DNA from: Lolium rigidum
Taxonomy: Eukaryota; Streptophyta; Magnoliopsida; Poales; Poaceae
Assembly: GCF_022539505.1 (NCBI RefSeq)
Contig: NC_061508.1
Span: 67,527,754 to 67,591,753 of the forward strand
DNA length: 64,000 bases
Direction: 5' to 3'
Positions 10,305-20,673 of the stretch are shown piece after piece (position 1 is the stretch's first letter; every line of letters starts with the position of its first letter). A model generated the notes under the pieces. The model searched no databases, was not told the DNA's origin, and saw nothing but the letters and a program-made list of their open reading frames with translations. Both the position numbers and the translations under genes were made by a program.

Positions 10305-10617
10305 CTCGCAGGGCTGGACGTACTCGGCTGGCCTCGTACATGGCGTCGATTTCCTTGTACGCCGCCTCCCTATCGGCAGCGGCGCGAGCAGCAGCAGCAG
10401 CCACCGCATCAGCGATGCCGCCCAGATCAGCACCAGCAGCTCCCGCGCCGATGTCCGCCGCCGCAGCAGAAGGCGCAGCCGCTCCCGCTCCAGCTCCAGC
10501 TCCCGCTCCCGCTCCCGCTCCCGCAACCTCTCCCGCGGCCGCCCCCGCAGCCGCAGCCGCAGCCGCTCCCTCTCCGCCCTCCAAACCAGCAGCAGCCGCG
10601 GCTAGGTTCATGTCCAT
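10305..10617 (-). CDS. Putative first exon, Ala/Gly-rich N terminus
   Basis: The frame begins at the ATG complementary to 10615-10617 (MDMNLAAAAAGLEGGEG) and is followed by Ala and Gly-Ala runs encoded by a GCTCCC hexamer repeat. It then becomes a plausible helix (ADREAAYKEIDAMYEASR). A good donor, GAG|GTAAAT on the minus strand, ends the exon at 10305, phase 1. The GC-rich first exon is typical of grass genes. It may be the 5' exon of the zf-XS gene ending at 8490; that link is inferred from strand and proximity only. Confidence 0.45.
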
Positions 10618-10826
10618 TGCCGGATCTCTGCTTCGCCGAAGAAATGGGAGTGTAGGGAGAGAGGCTTCGTTCGCCGAAGAACTAGGGTTAGGGTTTTCTC
10701 CTCCTCTGCTTTTTGCCGGAAATGGGGATGGTGGGGAGGGGATGCGGCCGACTGGGGATAAAGTAGTGGACTCTTTTGGACTGTGCGCGTGTGCGTGGAC
10801 CCGTGTGTGGACCCGTGGGCATTGAC
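10618..10826. promoter_or_regulatory. Probable promoter and 5' UTR of the minus-strand gene
   Basis: The sequence is GC-rich and contains AACCCTAAC/CTAGGGTTAGGG-type telobox motifs (about 10683-10699), which often occur in plant 5' leaders. No clear TATA box was found. Confidence 0.35.
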
Positions 10827-10910
10827 GGGCGTGTACGCGGAAGGGGTACGGGCGTGTACGCGGAAGGGGTACGGGCGTGTACGCGGAAGAGGTGTACGGG
10901 CGTGTATGTA
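10827..10910 (+). repeat. 23 bp tandem repeat
   Basis: GGGCGTGTACGCGGAAGGGG recurs at 10827, 10850 and 10873, with a diverged fourth unit at 10898. Confidence 0.85.
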
Positions 10911-11084
10911 TTCTCGCGGTGATACGCGTACCTCCTCGGGCTAACGGGTCCTGCGGGTTTTGGAGCGGGCATTTCTATACCCGAATCGAAGTTGAAAAGA
11001 CGATCCTGCCCCTCGCCGCGGAGTAATCTGGGTCGTTCTTGTGTTCCGCTCAACATACCCGTTCGACGTTGGGGGTCTATGGAA

Positions 11085-11222
11085 GCAGTCGACTATTCCT
11101 AATACATCTATATCTTCCATATCGACGCCTTATTGGGCTTCCGGCTTTGTGATCTTTGGGTCGTGGCCTTCAGTAAACCCCGGGTATCTTTTTCAGCAGA
11201 CCCATTAGGGATGCCTATGTCA
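11085..11222 (-). mobile_element. Fragment of a Tat-like Gypsy LTR
   Basis: CAGTAAACCCCGGGTA and ATGCCTATGTCA match the outer end of the Gypsy LTR at 59888-60272, in the same orientation. Only the U3 end is present, and the left end is not sharp. It is a relic of the same LTR family. Confidence 0.6.
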
Positions 11223-11888
11223 CTGATGGAGTTCCTTTGCTCTGAGTTCTTGTTAACATGATGTAGATGATTTTTTTCCTTGCTTTCAGTGTGCTACTTT
11301 CGTTCGTTTATTTATTAGAATTACTTTGTTGTTTGGGCTAGCATGGCATCTATGTATAGCTTGAATGGTGTAATGCCCTCGCTTTACTGAAAAGCATGCA
11401 GTGGTATACGCCTTTTCTGTAAAGAGAAAAAGACGACCAAGCAAAAAGACGACAACTTCTTTAGCTGTGAGTACCGCTGAAGAACCGCGTCCACGTTCTC
11501 TGGTAGTATTTGTTTTTTACACAAAAGAGTCTTCCCTGGTACAGACTGTTGCGATAACAAGATGCTAAGAGTAGTATAAAAAGCCAAGAGGCTGGAAGAG
11601 ATCTGGACATATATCCGCTCCATTCTAAAAAGAAAATAGCGCATAGTGCGTACCATTATTAAGCTCGCTTAAAGGAACAAAGCTCTCCATTTCACTTTGG
11701 CAGCTGTTAGTTAAGTAAGAAGAAGCTTTGTTTCTTTAAACGACGTACCATGTACGTAGACATAACCTGACGTATGGATAGGGGGACTGTACATATGATG
11801 AGCAGGATGGTCGAATAGCTTGTGTTCTGACGTGTGCAGTTCCCAGACTCACCTACGCGCGCCAGCTATTCGGGAGGATGGGAAAATA
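11223..11888. other. Intergenic stretch
   Basis: One minus-strand open frame of 90 residues (11384-11656) has no recognisable domain and ordinary intergenic composition. I see nothing else. Confidence 0.4.
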
Positions 11889-11993
11889 TACTCCGTCTAA
11901 TCCATATTAGTTGCTACTAATATAGATGTATCTAAAAATATTTTAATTCTATATATATTCATACTACTAGCAAGTATATGAATCGGAGGGAGT
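11889..11993. mobile_element. Stowaway-like MITE
   Basis: The segment runs from TA-CTCCGTCTAATCC to ATCGGAGGGAGT, so the ends are inverted repeats of the CTCCCTCCGTCC type with a TA at the left junction. The internal sequence (TAGATGTATCTAAAA) is the usual Thalos-like body. The 5' terminus has lost four bases compared with the 3' one. Confidence 0.7.
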
Positions 11994-12464
11994 GACAAAA
12001 TATATTGCAATACTCCATATGTATATAAGGGGTATAAATTTGTGAACTTAAGGTATCTTCTAGCCATTATTTTGTTGAATCAAATGAACTAGATTTTGTA
12101 AGTGTTGGTATTTCATATTTTTTTATTTAGTAAAAAAAGGATTACAAGTTATCTAAATAGGAACCAGTTTGCACCCCGTCTAGGTTTGCTATCACTAACC
12201 CAGTATTAATAAAGGAAACGCTAAGGTACTCCGTATAATCTGTTCTTGACATGGAGTACTAATTATAAAAGGAAACACAAAAATGGGCTAGAATCTAATG
12301 TAAATAACTTGGATGATATTTGGGAGTCAATATTTTGAAAGTTTGACGACATGTACTCATCCCTTTGTATTAGAAAATCCTTGTGTTTCAGCAATCACGA
12401 AAGAAGTGGAGAAAAATTCATGCCCGCTCACCAAAATCATTGAGGCTTGTAACTTAACTTTGTT
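11994..12464. other. AT-rich intergenic stretch
   Basis: No gene is seen. CCGTATAAT and GGAGTACT near 12230-12262 may be a further decayed MITE end. Confidence 0.35.
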
Positions 12465-12770
12465 TAGGCACAGATAGATGAACTGGAGAAACAAATATTG
12501 CTCTCACCTCCAGAGAAGAACATCAGGGTTGCTCTCGATAACCACTAAGTCAAGCTACTTGAGGCCAAGAGGATATACTATCAGATGAGCCAAGCTCAGT
12601 GGGAAAACTAGTAAATTTTCCACAATGCTGCAACCCAAAATTGCGGACGGAAAAATATTACCGCTATGCAGTATCACAATAACTGAAGATGGAAGGATAG
12701 TGAGTGATCCTGATAGCAAAGCTGCATGCAATTATCTTGCAATATTTTAAAGAAAAAATGGATCCATTGA
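12465..12770 (+). pseudogene. LINE ORF2 fragment (linker before the reverse transcriptase)
   Basis: The plus-strand frame gives KLLEAKRIYYQMSQAQWEN, then FHNAATQ and, one frame away, EDGRIVSDPDSKAA. This order is the conserved stretch just before the reverse transcriptase in plant L1-type LINEs. Several stops and a frame change show decay. It lies opposite in strand to the LINE remnant at 14229-16465. Confidence 0.5.
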
Positions 12771-12817
12771 TGAACTAATTGTGAGGTTTAATTTTTTCAT
12801 AAAAGGACAGTTTATTA

Positions 12818-14216
12818 TTTTTTTCGAAATGGGGAAATATCGCCCCAGCTTCTGCATCCAAAGGATGCACACGAATTTTTTTTATTAGATTATTCACGAA
12901 ACCTTACAAGAAACAATAGAAAAGATCAATCTCGAAGCAACCGTACTATACTTACAGTGGGATGAAGAGGGTGATAATACACCAACTCACATCATCAAAC
13001 CTAATACCTTCCCAAACCGCCCAATAGCAGGTGAAGCACATCCAGTCAAGCAGACTCTCAGCGCACACCAACGCACACGCCACAGGAGTTGCTCCCGCCG
13101 TCTTCCTCGACTCCATCTTCAAGAGAGATCATCGCATTAATCTTGCAAGACCTGTCGTCGATGCCACCTTGACGCCAGACGGCTCCACCATCCTACACGT
13201 ATACATCATCCCGCATCTGTCGTCGATACCCTGCAGCACCATGCCACTGAGACTCAGCGCCAACAATGTGGTAGATGAACACCACTCCATCGAAATCCGC
13301 CAACATCCAGCAGCTGCTCCAAAAATGATGCCCCAAGAGGTAGAACGACGCAGGGCACGCCGCCATCGTCCGATCCGGGAGACCCGGACCTAGGGTTTCC
13401 CCTGGAACAACATGAGTGAGAGACCGTAGACTGCGACGACGATGCCTTCAAGAAGGTAGCGACGCGACACGTCGCCATCGTCCGCCAACCGAGGTCGGGC
13501 ACGGTTTTCACCGGCAGCCGCGCATCCCCAACTCGCCGAGTGTAGTGCCAAGACGGGCAAAGATGACGCCTTCGACAAGGTAATGACGTCGACCGACGCC
13601 GCCATCATCCGCCAAGACCGAGGTCGAGGCTCAATTTTCACCGGCCGCCATGACACCCCGGACTAGATCATCATTGCCGGAAACCTGTGTGAGATCCCAT
13701 GATCCCCCACACAGCACTACCAGCCTGGCCGACCACCTCCGACGAAGAAGAAGGCTGCCTCCTCCGTCGAACCCGAGGCTGCTGCCCCGGGCGTCCTCGT
13801 GCCGCGGGAGAATCCCAAGGTCACCACCCCGCACCGGCGAGAAAGGGAGGTCCCCCCACCAGCCACCACCGGTGTGCCACCGACGGGAGGCAGGGGAGGC
13901 CGCAGCGCAGATCACTGGCACCGCCGCCCCTCCTTCCTCTGACCGTCGCTGCCCAGCCATCACACGTGGGCAGGAGGTCTACCGCCGCAGCCACGAAGGG
14001 ATCCCCCAGTCGTCATCCTCGCCGCGTCAAGAGGGTGACCCGCCACACGGCCTTTGCCCGGCGGCACCGCTGCTGGCGGCGACGGGAGGCGGCTGCTAGG
14101 GTTTCTGGGAGGGGTGCGGGGGGGTTTCTCGGAGGCGGCTGCTAGCTGGCTTGATGGACAAAATGGTTGTAAGAGAAGGTCAGAGAGTGGACTTCCGAAT
14201 AAGACTCATCTTTTCT
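12818..14216 (-). mobile_element. RT-less LINE-type retroposon with 12 bp target duplication
   Basis: GACAGTTTATTA occurs at 12806-12817 and again at 14217-14228, flanking the element exactly. On the minus strand the element starts with a GC-rich leader holding AAACCCTAG motifs and ends with GTGTGCATCC...GATGCAGAAGC...CCCCATTTCG followed by a run of A. That 3' tail is characteristic of grass LINEs. No endonuclease or RT frame is present, so it is non-autonomous or carries foreign sequence. The GC-rich body has open frames on both strands without recognisable domains. Confidence 0.75.
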
Positions 14217-14228
14217 GACAGTTTATTA

Positions 14229-16465
14229 CTTAAGAATTTAATCCTTACACATAGCCGCACACGTCGGCTCAATACATGAAATTAACGTGAAACTGTATCG
14301 AAGCCTAAGTAGGTGGAGGCTCAATCCTTAGATTATGCTGCCACCCATGTTAGATAATAAGGCCCCTCATCATGTCCTTCAACTATGTAGACACATTCAT
14401 AAATAGATCGCAGTGCTCCATACGCTGAAGAAACGACCATGAACAAATCAAATTTGGTGCACCGGTAGATAAACTAATTGACGGAACAATTTTTGTCATT
14501 AAAACATTATCATTTCAATGTAGCCAAAGCGACCAAATGACGGCGAGCACTCCCACCCTAATAAGTATTTTGAACCTATGGTCCACATCATTTAGCCATT
14601 CACCATAAATATTCGTAACCCTACGTGATATATATATAAGGTGGTGAAACATATTTGGATAATTGACCACATAGATCTACCATACTAGTATTCGAAGAAT
14701 ATGTGTTTTATTACCTCATCGTGATGAAAAATACAAATCTTTCACTTCTTTGCTAATTGTGTTTTGCAAGGTTGTCTTTAGTGAGAATAACACCCCTTAC
14801 AAAGGTACCCAAGAAAACCTTTGTCTTTGTTATCTTCATTTTACAAAGCAACTTATTATTAATGACAGGCTCAATAGGCAATACCATCGCTCTGTAGATG
14901 GAAAACATGGATAATTTGCCATTCCCATTTATGTTCCAGTGAAACTCATCAGTCCCTTGCGTCAAATGGACAAAAACCAGACGTTGAAGCGATGCATTCC
15001 AATATGCAAGCCAGAACCCAACAAGATTCCTTTTAAACGTCATATTCGGTGGGGAAGATTCAATTAACTTAGCAATAGCATCACCCATGTGACGCACAAT
15101 ATTGTACAAAGTTGAATATTGATCTTGAAGAGTGGTATTTTATAACTATTTATCCTCCCAAAACCGTATCTTTGATACATCCTTGATAGAGAAAGAACCA
15201 TATGGTATGAAGTACTTCTTCATTGCCATAATACCAGCCCAGAAATGTGAATCCCCAGGTTTCAAATAAATTTGAGATAGAAAACTGAGCATACATACTT
15301 TCTCCTTAGTAGTGGTTGCCACACCCATCTTTGGTAAATAATTTGTCTAGACATTTACCCAGAAGAGCTTTGTTCTTAACCGCGAGATCATGAACACCTA
15401 GCCCTCCTTGATCTTTTAGGAAGCAAACAACACTCCATTTAGTAAACCGGTATTTCTTCTTCTTACTATCTCCTTGCCAAAGGAACATTGATCAAAAATA
15501 ACCCAGTTGACGCAAGAAGAAATTCATATACAACACCATATTCATAAATACTGAACTAATGAGCACCAATCTTCTCTCCACCGAGATGTTCATAGTAGTT
15601 TTTCTTTCCAACTACTAAACCTCTTTTGCAGTCTTTTCTCGATGTGCGTCCATTTAGCCTTTATAAGCCTTCAAAAATGAATTGGAATAGTTAATAAGAT
15701 AATTAGAAACTCGCGCCGGACACATTCAAAAAGTTCTGCATAGATATGAGCCTCGCCTTGGGCTTGACAGAAGCAAAACAACTCACTTCTATGTTGACCA
15801 GATAAATGCTCGAATGCTAAGTCTATCGGTTTCAAGTTTCTCTCTTTATCTAGGTCATGTTCCATAAAGATAATCGTATCATCGGTGTACTGAATAATAG
15901 ATAGACCGCCATCAACAAGGTGAGGGACTACCCCCTTCAATTTGTCTATCAGTTTTTGCATGCTCAATAATTATAGCTAACATATCAGCCACTATATTAA
16001 ATAGCATGGGTGATAATGTATCGCCTTACCGTAAATCATTTTTTTCCTTTAGAAGTAACTACCAACGTGTTTTATACCTACACTTACTCCGAGAACGAAG
16101 TTATGGATTAGAGTGCGCCACTTGCTAGAAAAACCTTTCACCATGAGCGTTTGGTGAAGGAAATACCACTTTACCACAGGCTTTTTCAAAGTCAATCTTT
16201 AAGATTACGCTATTTATCTATTTTCGATGTAACTCATGGAATGTCTCATGCAAGGTTACCACTTCATCTAGGATATATCTTTGTTGCATGAACACAGTTT
16301 AAGTTGAACGAACCACATGATCAGCCACTAAATTAAGCATAATAGTAGCAGCTTTCGTAAAATTCTTAAAGTAAACATTAAGAAGGTATATCGGTCTTTA
16401 TTACTGATTTTTTTTTACTTCATTAACCTTTGGAAATAAAATAATCTCACCAAATTAAGGTGACA
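14229..16465 (-). pseudogene. LINE ORF2 remnant: reverse transcriptase and zf-RVT region
   Basis: On the minus strand the order is PKVNEV, then a line resembling RPISLLNV, LHETFHELHRK, LKIDFEKA, TLSPMLFNIVADM, and QYTDDTIIF, the RT active-site motif in place of YADD. These are followed by ELFCFCQAQGEA, FLWQGDSKKKKY, KDQGGLGVHDLAVKNKALL, then the zinc-binding zf-RVT block (KMKITKTKVFLG, RGVILTKDNLAKHN) and a C-terminal WLNDVDH...VIWSLWL segment. This is the normal order of plant L1-type ORF2. The 5' part (endonuclease) is missing and there are many stops, so it is a 5'-truncated dead copy. Confidence 0.8.
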
Positions 16466-17186
16466 AAGCTCAAGCTATCCCACATGTAGAGCATAAAGTC
16501 CTCGCTCTGTTCCCCATGGAAGAACCAATGCGACCCGAGGATCGGGAGAAAGGCTGGGGCGTACAAAGAGAGCTTACAGCCATGGCATTGTGGGATTGGA
16601 GGCGAGGGATAGGCCAGGCCACATGCATAGAGTGGCGCCGCTCTATTTCTGGAGAGATTACCATCGAAGCAAAAACAAAGCTGCTCTTGCAAAACTAAAA
16701 CTGAAAAAAAGGGAGTAATTACGTAGGATGCCATTAGAATCGGTTGATATAACTCGGTACTACTAGCCAATATATGACTTGTAAATTGCATCGTAAAAGA
16801 CCTTTCATTCAAGCACGTGAAAATTGCCAACTTGCACGTTACTAAATATCATAGTACACCAATAATGCGAGATGAGTAACCATCTTATAAGTAGGGCACT
16901 GGACTTTTTAGTGAACGAAAGTTATCACCAGCGTGTGAAATTGTGCAGCTTTCTTTCTTAAGAAGAGAAATACTGCAACTTGGTTTGTGGAAAAGTGCAA
17001 CACGAGGTCGCCCATGCACCATCTGATGGTTTCTTTGAGGAAAAATACATAACCAAGTCTTCTCACTGGTCGTCAGAAAAACAAACTAAAAGGAATTGAT
17101 TCCAAAGGTGGCATCGGCTGGAGTAGTATATATATATATATATGTATGCATGCTAAGCAACCGTAATGCAGAGCTCCTAGATCTCC
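16466..17186 (+). promoter_or_regulatory. Upstream region of the PGG gene
   Basis: The stretch is AT-rich with no gene. A TATATATATATATATA run at about 17127-17142 lies 45-60 bases before the first ATG and could act as the TATA element. Confidence 0.4.
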
Positions 17187-18120
17187 ATGCATCCCCAAAC
17201 CTTGACCGTCAACCAAATGGCGCCCCCCAGCTCCAACCCACCTAAAGCAAACCCGAACTCAGAACTGTACGAGCTGAAGGAGCACCTGCTTACGCTTACC
17301 ACTATGGTGGCCATGGTGACGTACGTGTCCGGGCTGAACCTGCCGGGCGGAGTCTGGGAGGCGCAGGACAAGGCCGGGCACCTCGCCGGCGACCCGATCC
17401 TCCGGGACATGCACTACCGCCGATACATCGCCTTCACCTACTGCAACGCCACGGCGCTCTCCTCGTCGCTGGTGGCCTGCCTCATCCTCTTCATGCTACG
17501 CAAGGACAGCGCATTCTGGAGAGGGGTTCTCTACCTGATCATGTTTCTCGAACTGATTGCACTCATGGGTTCCTACGCTGCAGGAAGCTGCCTCGACGCC
17601 TTCATCACCATTTGCGCCTCGGTGTTAGCCTTGCCCGTCCTGGCGTACATCACGTATGGGTTCTTGTGCTTTCTCGGTTTGCTAGGACAGACTGAGCCGG
17701 CGGAAAGCTCGGGCGGAGCTACCTCCCATAACTCGTCGAGCTCGCGAGCTGAAGCGGGCGTTACTAAGCTCCCAACACCAATGGGGGATGTGGACAAAGA
17801 CAAGAACGAGGTGCACATGCTTCTCGCGACCTTCGCAATCACCATCACCTACGTTGCTGGGCTAAACCCGCCGGGCGGGTTCTGGAGCAGCAGCACCACC
17901 ACTCGTGTCCACCTCCAGCGGCAGCACATGGCGGGCGACCCGATCATGCAGGACCGTGGTCTCTGGAGGTACCGGGCATTCTTCATATGCAACACCACGG
18001 CGTTCGTCGCCTCCTTGCTCATCATCCTGCATCTCCTAGAAAAGAAGCTGATCTTGAAGATGTCAAGACGGTTCAACGCGGTGATGTACGTGCTCATCTC
18101 CGTGGCGCTCCTGTTCCTTA
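17187..18120 (+). pseudogene. Five-PGG-domain membrane protein, 5' part (before the transposon)
   Basis: The gene encodes a plant membrane protein with repeated PGG domains, a module usually found at the C terminus of ankyrin-repeat proteins. Here no ankyrin repeats are seen. This part holds domain 1 (SGLNLPGGVW, Pro at residue 53) and domain 2 (AGLNPPGGFW, Pro at 229), each with three to four hydrophobic helices and the motifs GDPIL and YCN/ICN. The start is the ATG at 17187; the in-frame ATG at 17217 has a better context (A at -3, G at +4). A PIF/Harbinger element inserts after base 18120, within the codon following LLFL. Read as it stands, the frame runs into the element and stops at 18300-18302. 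Without the insertion, the frame continues at 20364. Confidence 0.85.
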
Positions 18121-18151
18121 GAGCAGGTCTAACAGACCCCGTAAAAGGGGC
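18121..18151 (+). repeat. Left terminal inverted repeat of the Harbinger element
   Basis: It pairs with the right terminus with two mismatches over the first 20 bases; similarity then fades after CCCCGTA. Confidence 0.9.
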
Positions 18152-18640
18152 AAACCCGTATAATAACCGCCGGTTTGAGGGTTTCGCGTCTACCCGGCCG
18201 TCTAGCACGCCCCGTAAAAACGGCCCCCGAATCGATTTTTGCTGTTTTCGAGTACGGGGCGGGTCCTCGCCCCCTACTTGTGCGGGGTGGGAGCGGGGAT
18301 AGTGGGCGAAGCCAGCATCCCAATTCCGAAAGCGCGCGCGGACATTTCAGTTCCCCCCACCCGTTTTCCCCCGCGCGCCGCCGCCGCCACCCGCGCGCCG
18401 CCGCCGCAATCCGTCAGATCCGCCGCCACCCGTGCCCCTCCGCCGTCCGCCCAGCCTCGTCGAGGTTCTTCGACGCCCGCCGCACCTCCGCCGCACCCCC
18501 GCCGAAGTTCCGCGTCCGTCCGCACCGCCACACGCCCGCCGCACCTCCGCCGCACCTCGGTGAGTATTCCGCCGCGTTCTTCTTCGTTGCCGCCGGTAAA
18601 TTGGTCGGATTTGGGGCTGATGTATGGTACACCGTGGTAG

Positions 18641-19968
18641 ATGGCTTCGGAGGATGTGCACATGGCGGATTTGGACGCGACGTCCACCGATTGGTCGTCG
18701 TCGGATGATTCCGACATCGACGATTTGCTCAACGACGACGACACGGAGATGATGGTGCTGCTCTTCGGCTTGAAGCAAACGGAGGACCGCATGAAGCTGC
18801 TGGATCAGCGGAAAGGATCCGTGATGGGGCGTATGTGCATTCCGCGGAACCGCGCCGTCGGCCACGAGCAGCTGATGCAAGATTACTTCGCCGAGGTACC
18901 GACCTATCCTCCCCGCCTCTTCCGTAGACGGTACCGAATGCGTAGGACTTTGTTCGAGAAAATCGTCAAAGATTGCGAGGCAAATTGCGATTATTTCAAG
19001 CAAAGAAGAAATGCTGCCCAAGTCATGGGATTTAGCCCATACCAAAAAATTTCTGCCGCCATGAGGGTTATTGCATACGGTATACCAGCAGATTATACCG
19101 ATGAGTACCTTCGCATTGGTGTGCAAACAACCACGGATTGCGTGCGTATGTTTGCCAAGATGGTGATCAAGTTGTATGGAGAGAAGTATCTCCGAGCTCC
19201 AAATGAGGATGATACAAAAAGGCTCATGGAGATCAATGAAAAGAGGGGGTGGCCGGGGATGCTTGGTAGTTTGGATTGCATGCATTGGACATGGAAAAAT
19301 TGTCCAAAAGCATGGCATGGCATGTATTGTGGCAAAAGCCGTGATGCTACCATTGTTCTTGAAGCTGTGGCCTCTCAAGACTTATGGATTTGGCATGCTT
19401 TTTTGGATTGCCGGGGACACTCAACGATATCAACATCTTGAATAGATCCCCTTTGTTTAAAAGACTAGTTAAGGGTGATGCTCCACCTTGTAACTACAAA
19501 GTTATGAACAATGAGTACACCATGGGGTACTATCTCACAGATGGTATTTACCCTAACTATGCAACCCTTGTCAAGTCCATAAAAGAGAAAAAGGACAGGC
19601 CTTTGACAAGAAAGGAAGCTTGCTTCACCAGAAATCAAGAGGCATGCCGCAAGGATATTGAGAGAGCTTTTGGTGTCCTTCAAGCAAGGTTTGCAATTGT
19701 CAGGGGTCCTGCTAGGTTTTGGGACAAGGAAACTCTTGTTGATGTCATGACATGTTGTGTGATTCTTCACAACATGATCATTGAAGATGAAAGCGGTTTA
19801 AACTTGCCATGTTTCTATGACAATGTTGGCACCCGAGTGCAGCCCGAGAGGAACCCTGATCGGCTTGAAGCTTTTCTTGCAGCTCATCGAGGCATTGAAA
19901 ATGCCGAGACTCATCACCAGCTCACCCAAGATCTGATTGATCACCATTGGCAGTTGCATGGCCAATGA
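18641..19968 (+). pseudogene. Harbinger transposase (DDE_Tnp_4 family), one frameshift
   Basis: The ATG at 18641 opens a frame with an acidic N terminus, then the helical region RMRRTLFEKIV and MGFSPYQKISAAMRVIAYG. The first catalytic Asp is in GSLDCMHWTWKNCP (Asp at 19274, residue 212). After WHAF the frame is lost in a T run at 19399-19404, which is one T short. The continuing frame has FGLPGTLNDINILNRSPLF (second Asp at 19426), YYLTDGIYPNY and ERAFGVLQARF (catalytic Glu at 19660), and ends at 19968. The whole catalytic triad is therefore present, about 440 residues in total, broken only by this single base. The protein would cut and join DNA at TTA targets in the nucleus. Confidence 0.88.
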
Positions 19969-20175
19969 TTTTTTACATTCATTTCCCATTGTTGTATGTG
20001 TGAAACATTCATTTCCTATTTGTTGTATGTGTGAAACATTTGTTATTTGTTTAATTCTTCCATTAGAACATTATTGTAATAATTAAGACGATTATTGTGT
20101 GATGTAAAACATTTATTTTATGTGAATGGTGTGTTGGTTCTAATATGCAATTTGTCAAAAAACCCTGTTTTGAGG

Positions 20176-20286
20176 GGCCAAAAACTCGGGCGAGCTAGCA
20201 GAGCCCGTATCCCACCCCGTAAAACAGAATATTCTGTTTTACGGGGTGGGGATACGGGCTCTGCTAGCTCGCCCGAGTTTTTGGCC
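20176..20286. repeat. 111 bp near-perfect palindrome in the Harbinger 3' region
   Basis: The arm 20176-20230 (GGCCAAAAACTCGGGCGAGC...) is the reverse complement of 20231-20286, with a single unpaired C (CCC against CCCC). There is no spacer; the centre is AATATT. The arms contain CCCCGTAAAACAG, similar to the sequence just inside the element's termini, so this looks like an inverted duplication of subterminal DNA. Confidence 0.95.
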
Positions 20287-20327
20287 GGCGAAACCCGGAT
20301 ACAGGGCCCTCTACTCGTGTTATACGG

Positions 20328-20360
20328 GGCGAAAAAATACGGGGCCTGTTAGACATGCTC
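20328..20360 (-). repeat. Right terminal inverted repeat of the Harbinger element
   Basis: ATACGGGGCCTGTTAGACAT and the final GCTC pair with the left terminus. The TTA copy follows at 20361-20363. Confidence 0.9.
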
Positions 20361-20363
20361 TTA

Positions 20364-20549
20364 TGGAGGCCTATGCTGTTGGGAGCTGCAGGGAGGCTCA
20401 TAGTACCGTCAAGGTCCTCTCCTTGGCCGTTGCAGTTCCTGCCTTCGTTTTCCTGCAGCTGGCTCTTTCTTATTTCGATTGCTGGAAACGAATTAGTGGG
20501 TGTATGATTCAAGCGCTCTCCGGATGGTTGAAAAGCTCAAGTCCCGCAG
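20364..20549 (+). pseudogene. Five-PGG-domain protein, remainder of exon 1
   Basis: The frame resumes in phase with 18120 (MEAYAVGSCREAH, matching MGSYAAGSC in domain 1 and MGAYTSVSG in domain 4) and adds the last helix of domain 2. The exon ends GCAG|GTATGC at 20549 in phase 1. Confidence 0.8.
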
Positions 20550-20673
20550 GTATGCTCAGCATGTTGATTGATTGATTTATTGATGGAGAATAGTAGCTAG
20601 TACATGCATGATTGATCCAGTTTTCGCACAAATAACATAGGTCGATTAATGGATTGACTACATATATGCGCAG

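Larger units (their letters stand above)
18121..20360 (+). mobile_element. PIF/Harbinger DNA transposon inserted in the PGG gene
   Basis: The ends are inverted repeats: GAGCAGGTCTAACAGACCCC at the left and, on the opposite strand, GAGCATGTCTAACAGGCCCC at the right. TTA lies directly outside both ends (18118-18120 and 20361-20363), the usual 3 bp target duplication of this superfamily. The 2.24 kb element carries a DDE transposase in the same direction as the host gene. No Myb/SANT-like second ORF, which most autonomous Harbinger elements need, is visible, so mobility may depend on another copy. A GC-rich 5' part (18290-18640) acts as leader. A large palindrome sits near the 3' end. Confidence 0.93.

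Noticed and set aside
10064..10825. 253-codon plus-strand frame opposite the Ala/Gly-rich exon
   Set aside because: It is the Ala/Pro shadow of the GCTCCC repeat; the minus frame has the better start, helix and donor site.
13031..14145. Open frames of up to about 150 codons in the GC-rich retroposon body
   Set aside because: Frames occur on both strands with Arg/Pro-rich low complexity and no recognised domain; kept only as retroposon cargo.
16447..16830. 127-codon minus-strand frame upstream of the PGG gene
   Set aside because: No domain and mixed composition; only its edge overlaps the LINE remnant.
18175..18708. Several long open frames in the GC-rich 5' part of the Harbinger element
   Set aside because: They arise from GC-rich composition (CCG/GCC repeats), overlap each other on both strands and lack domains.
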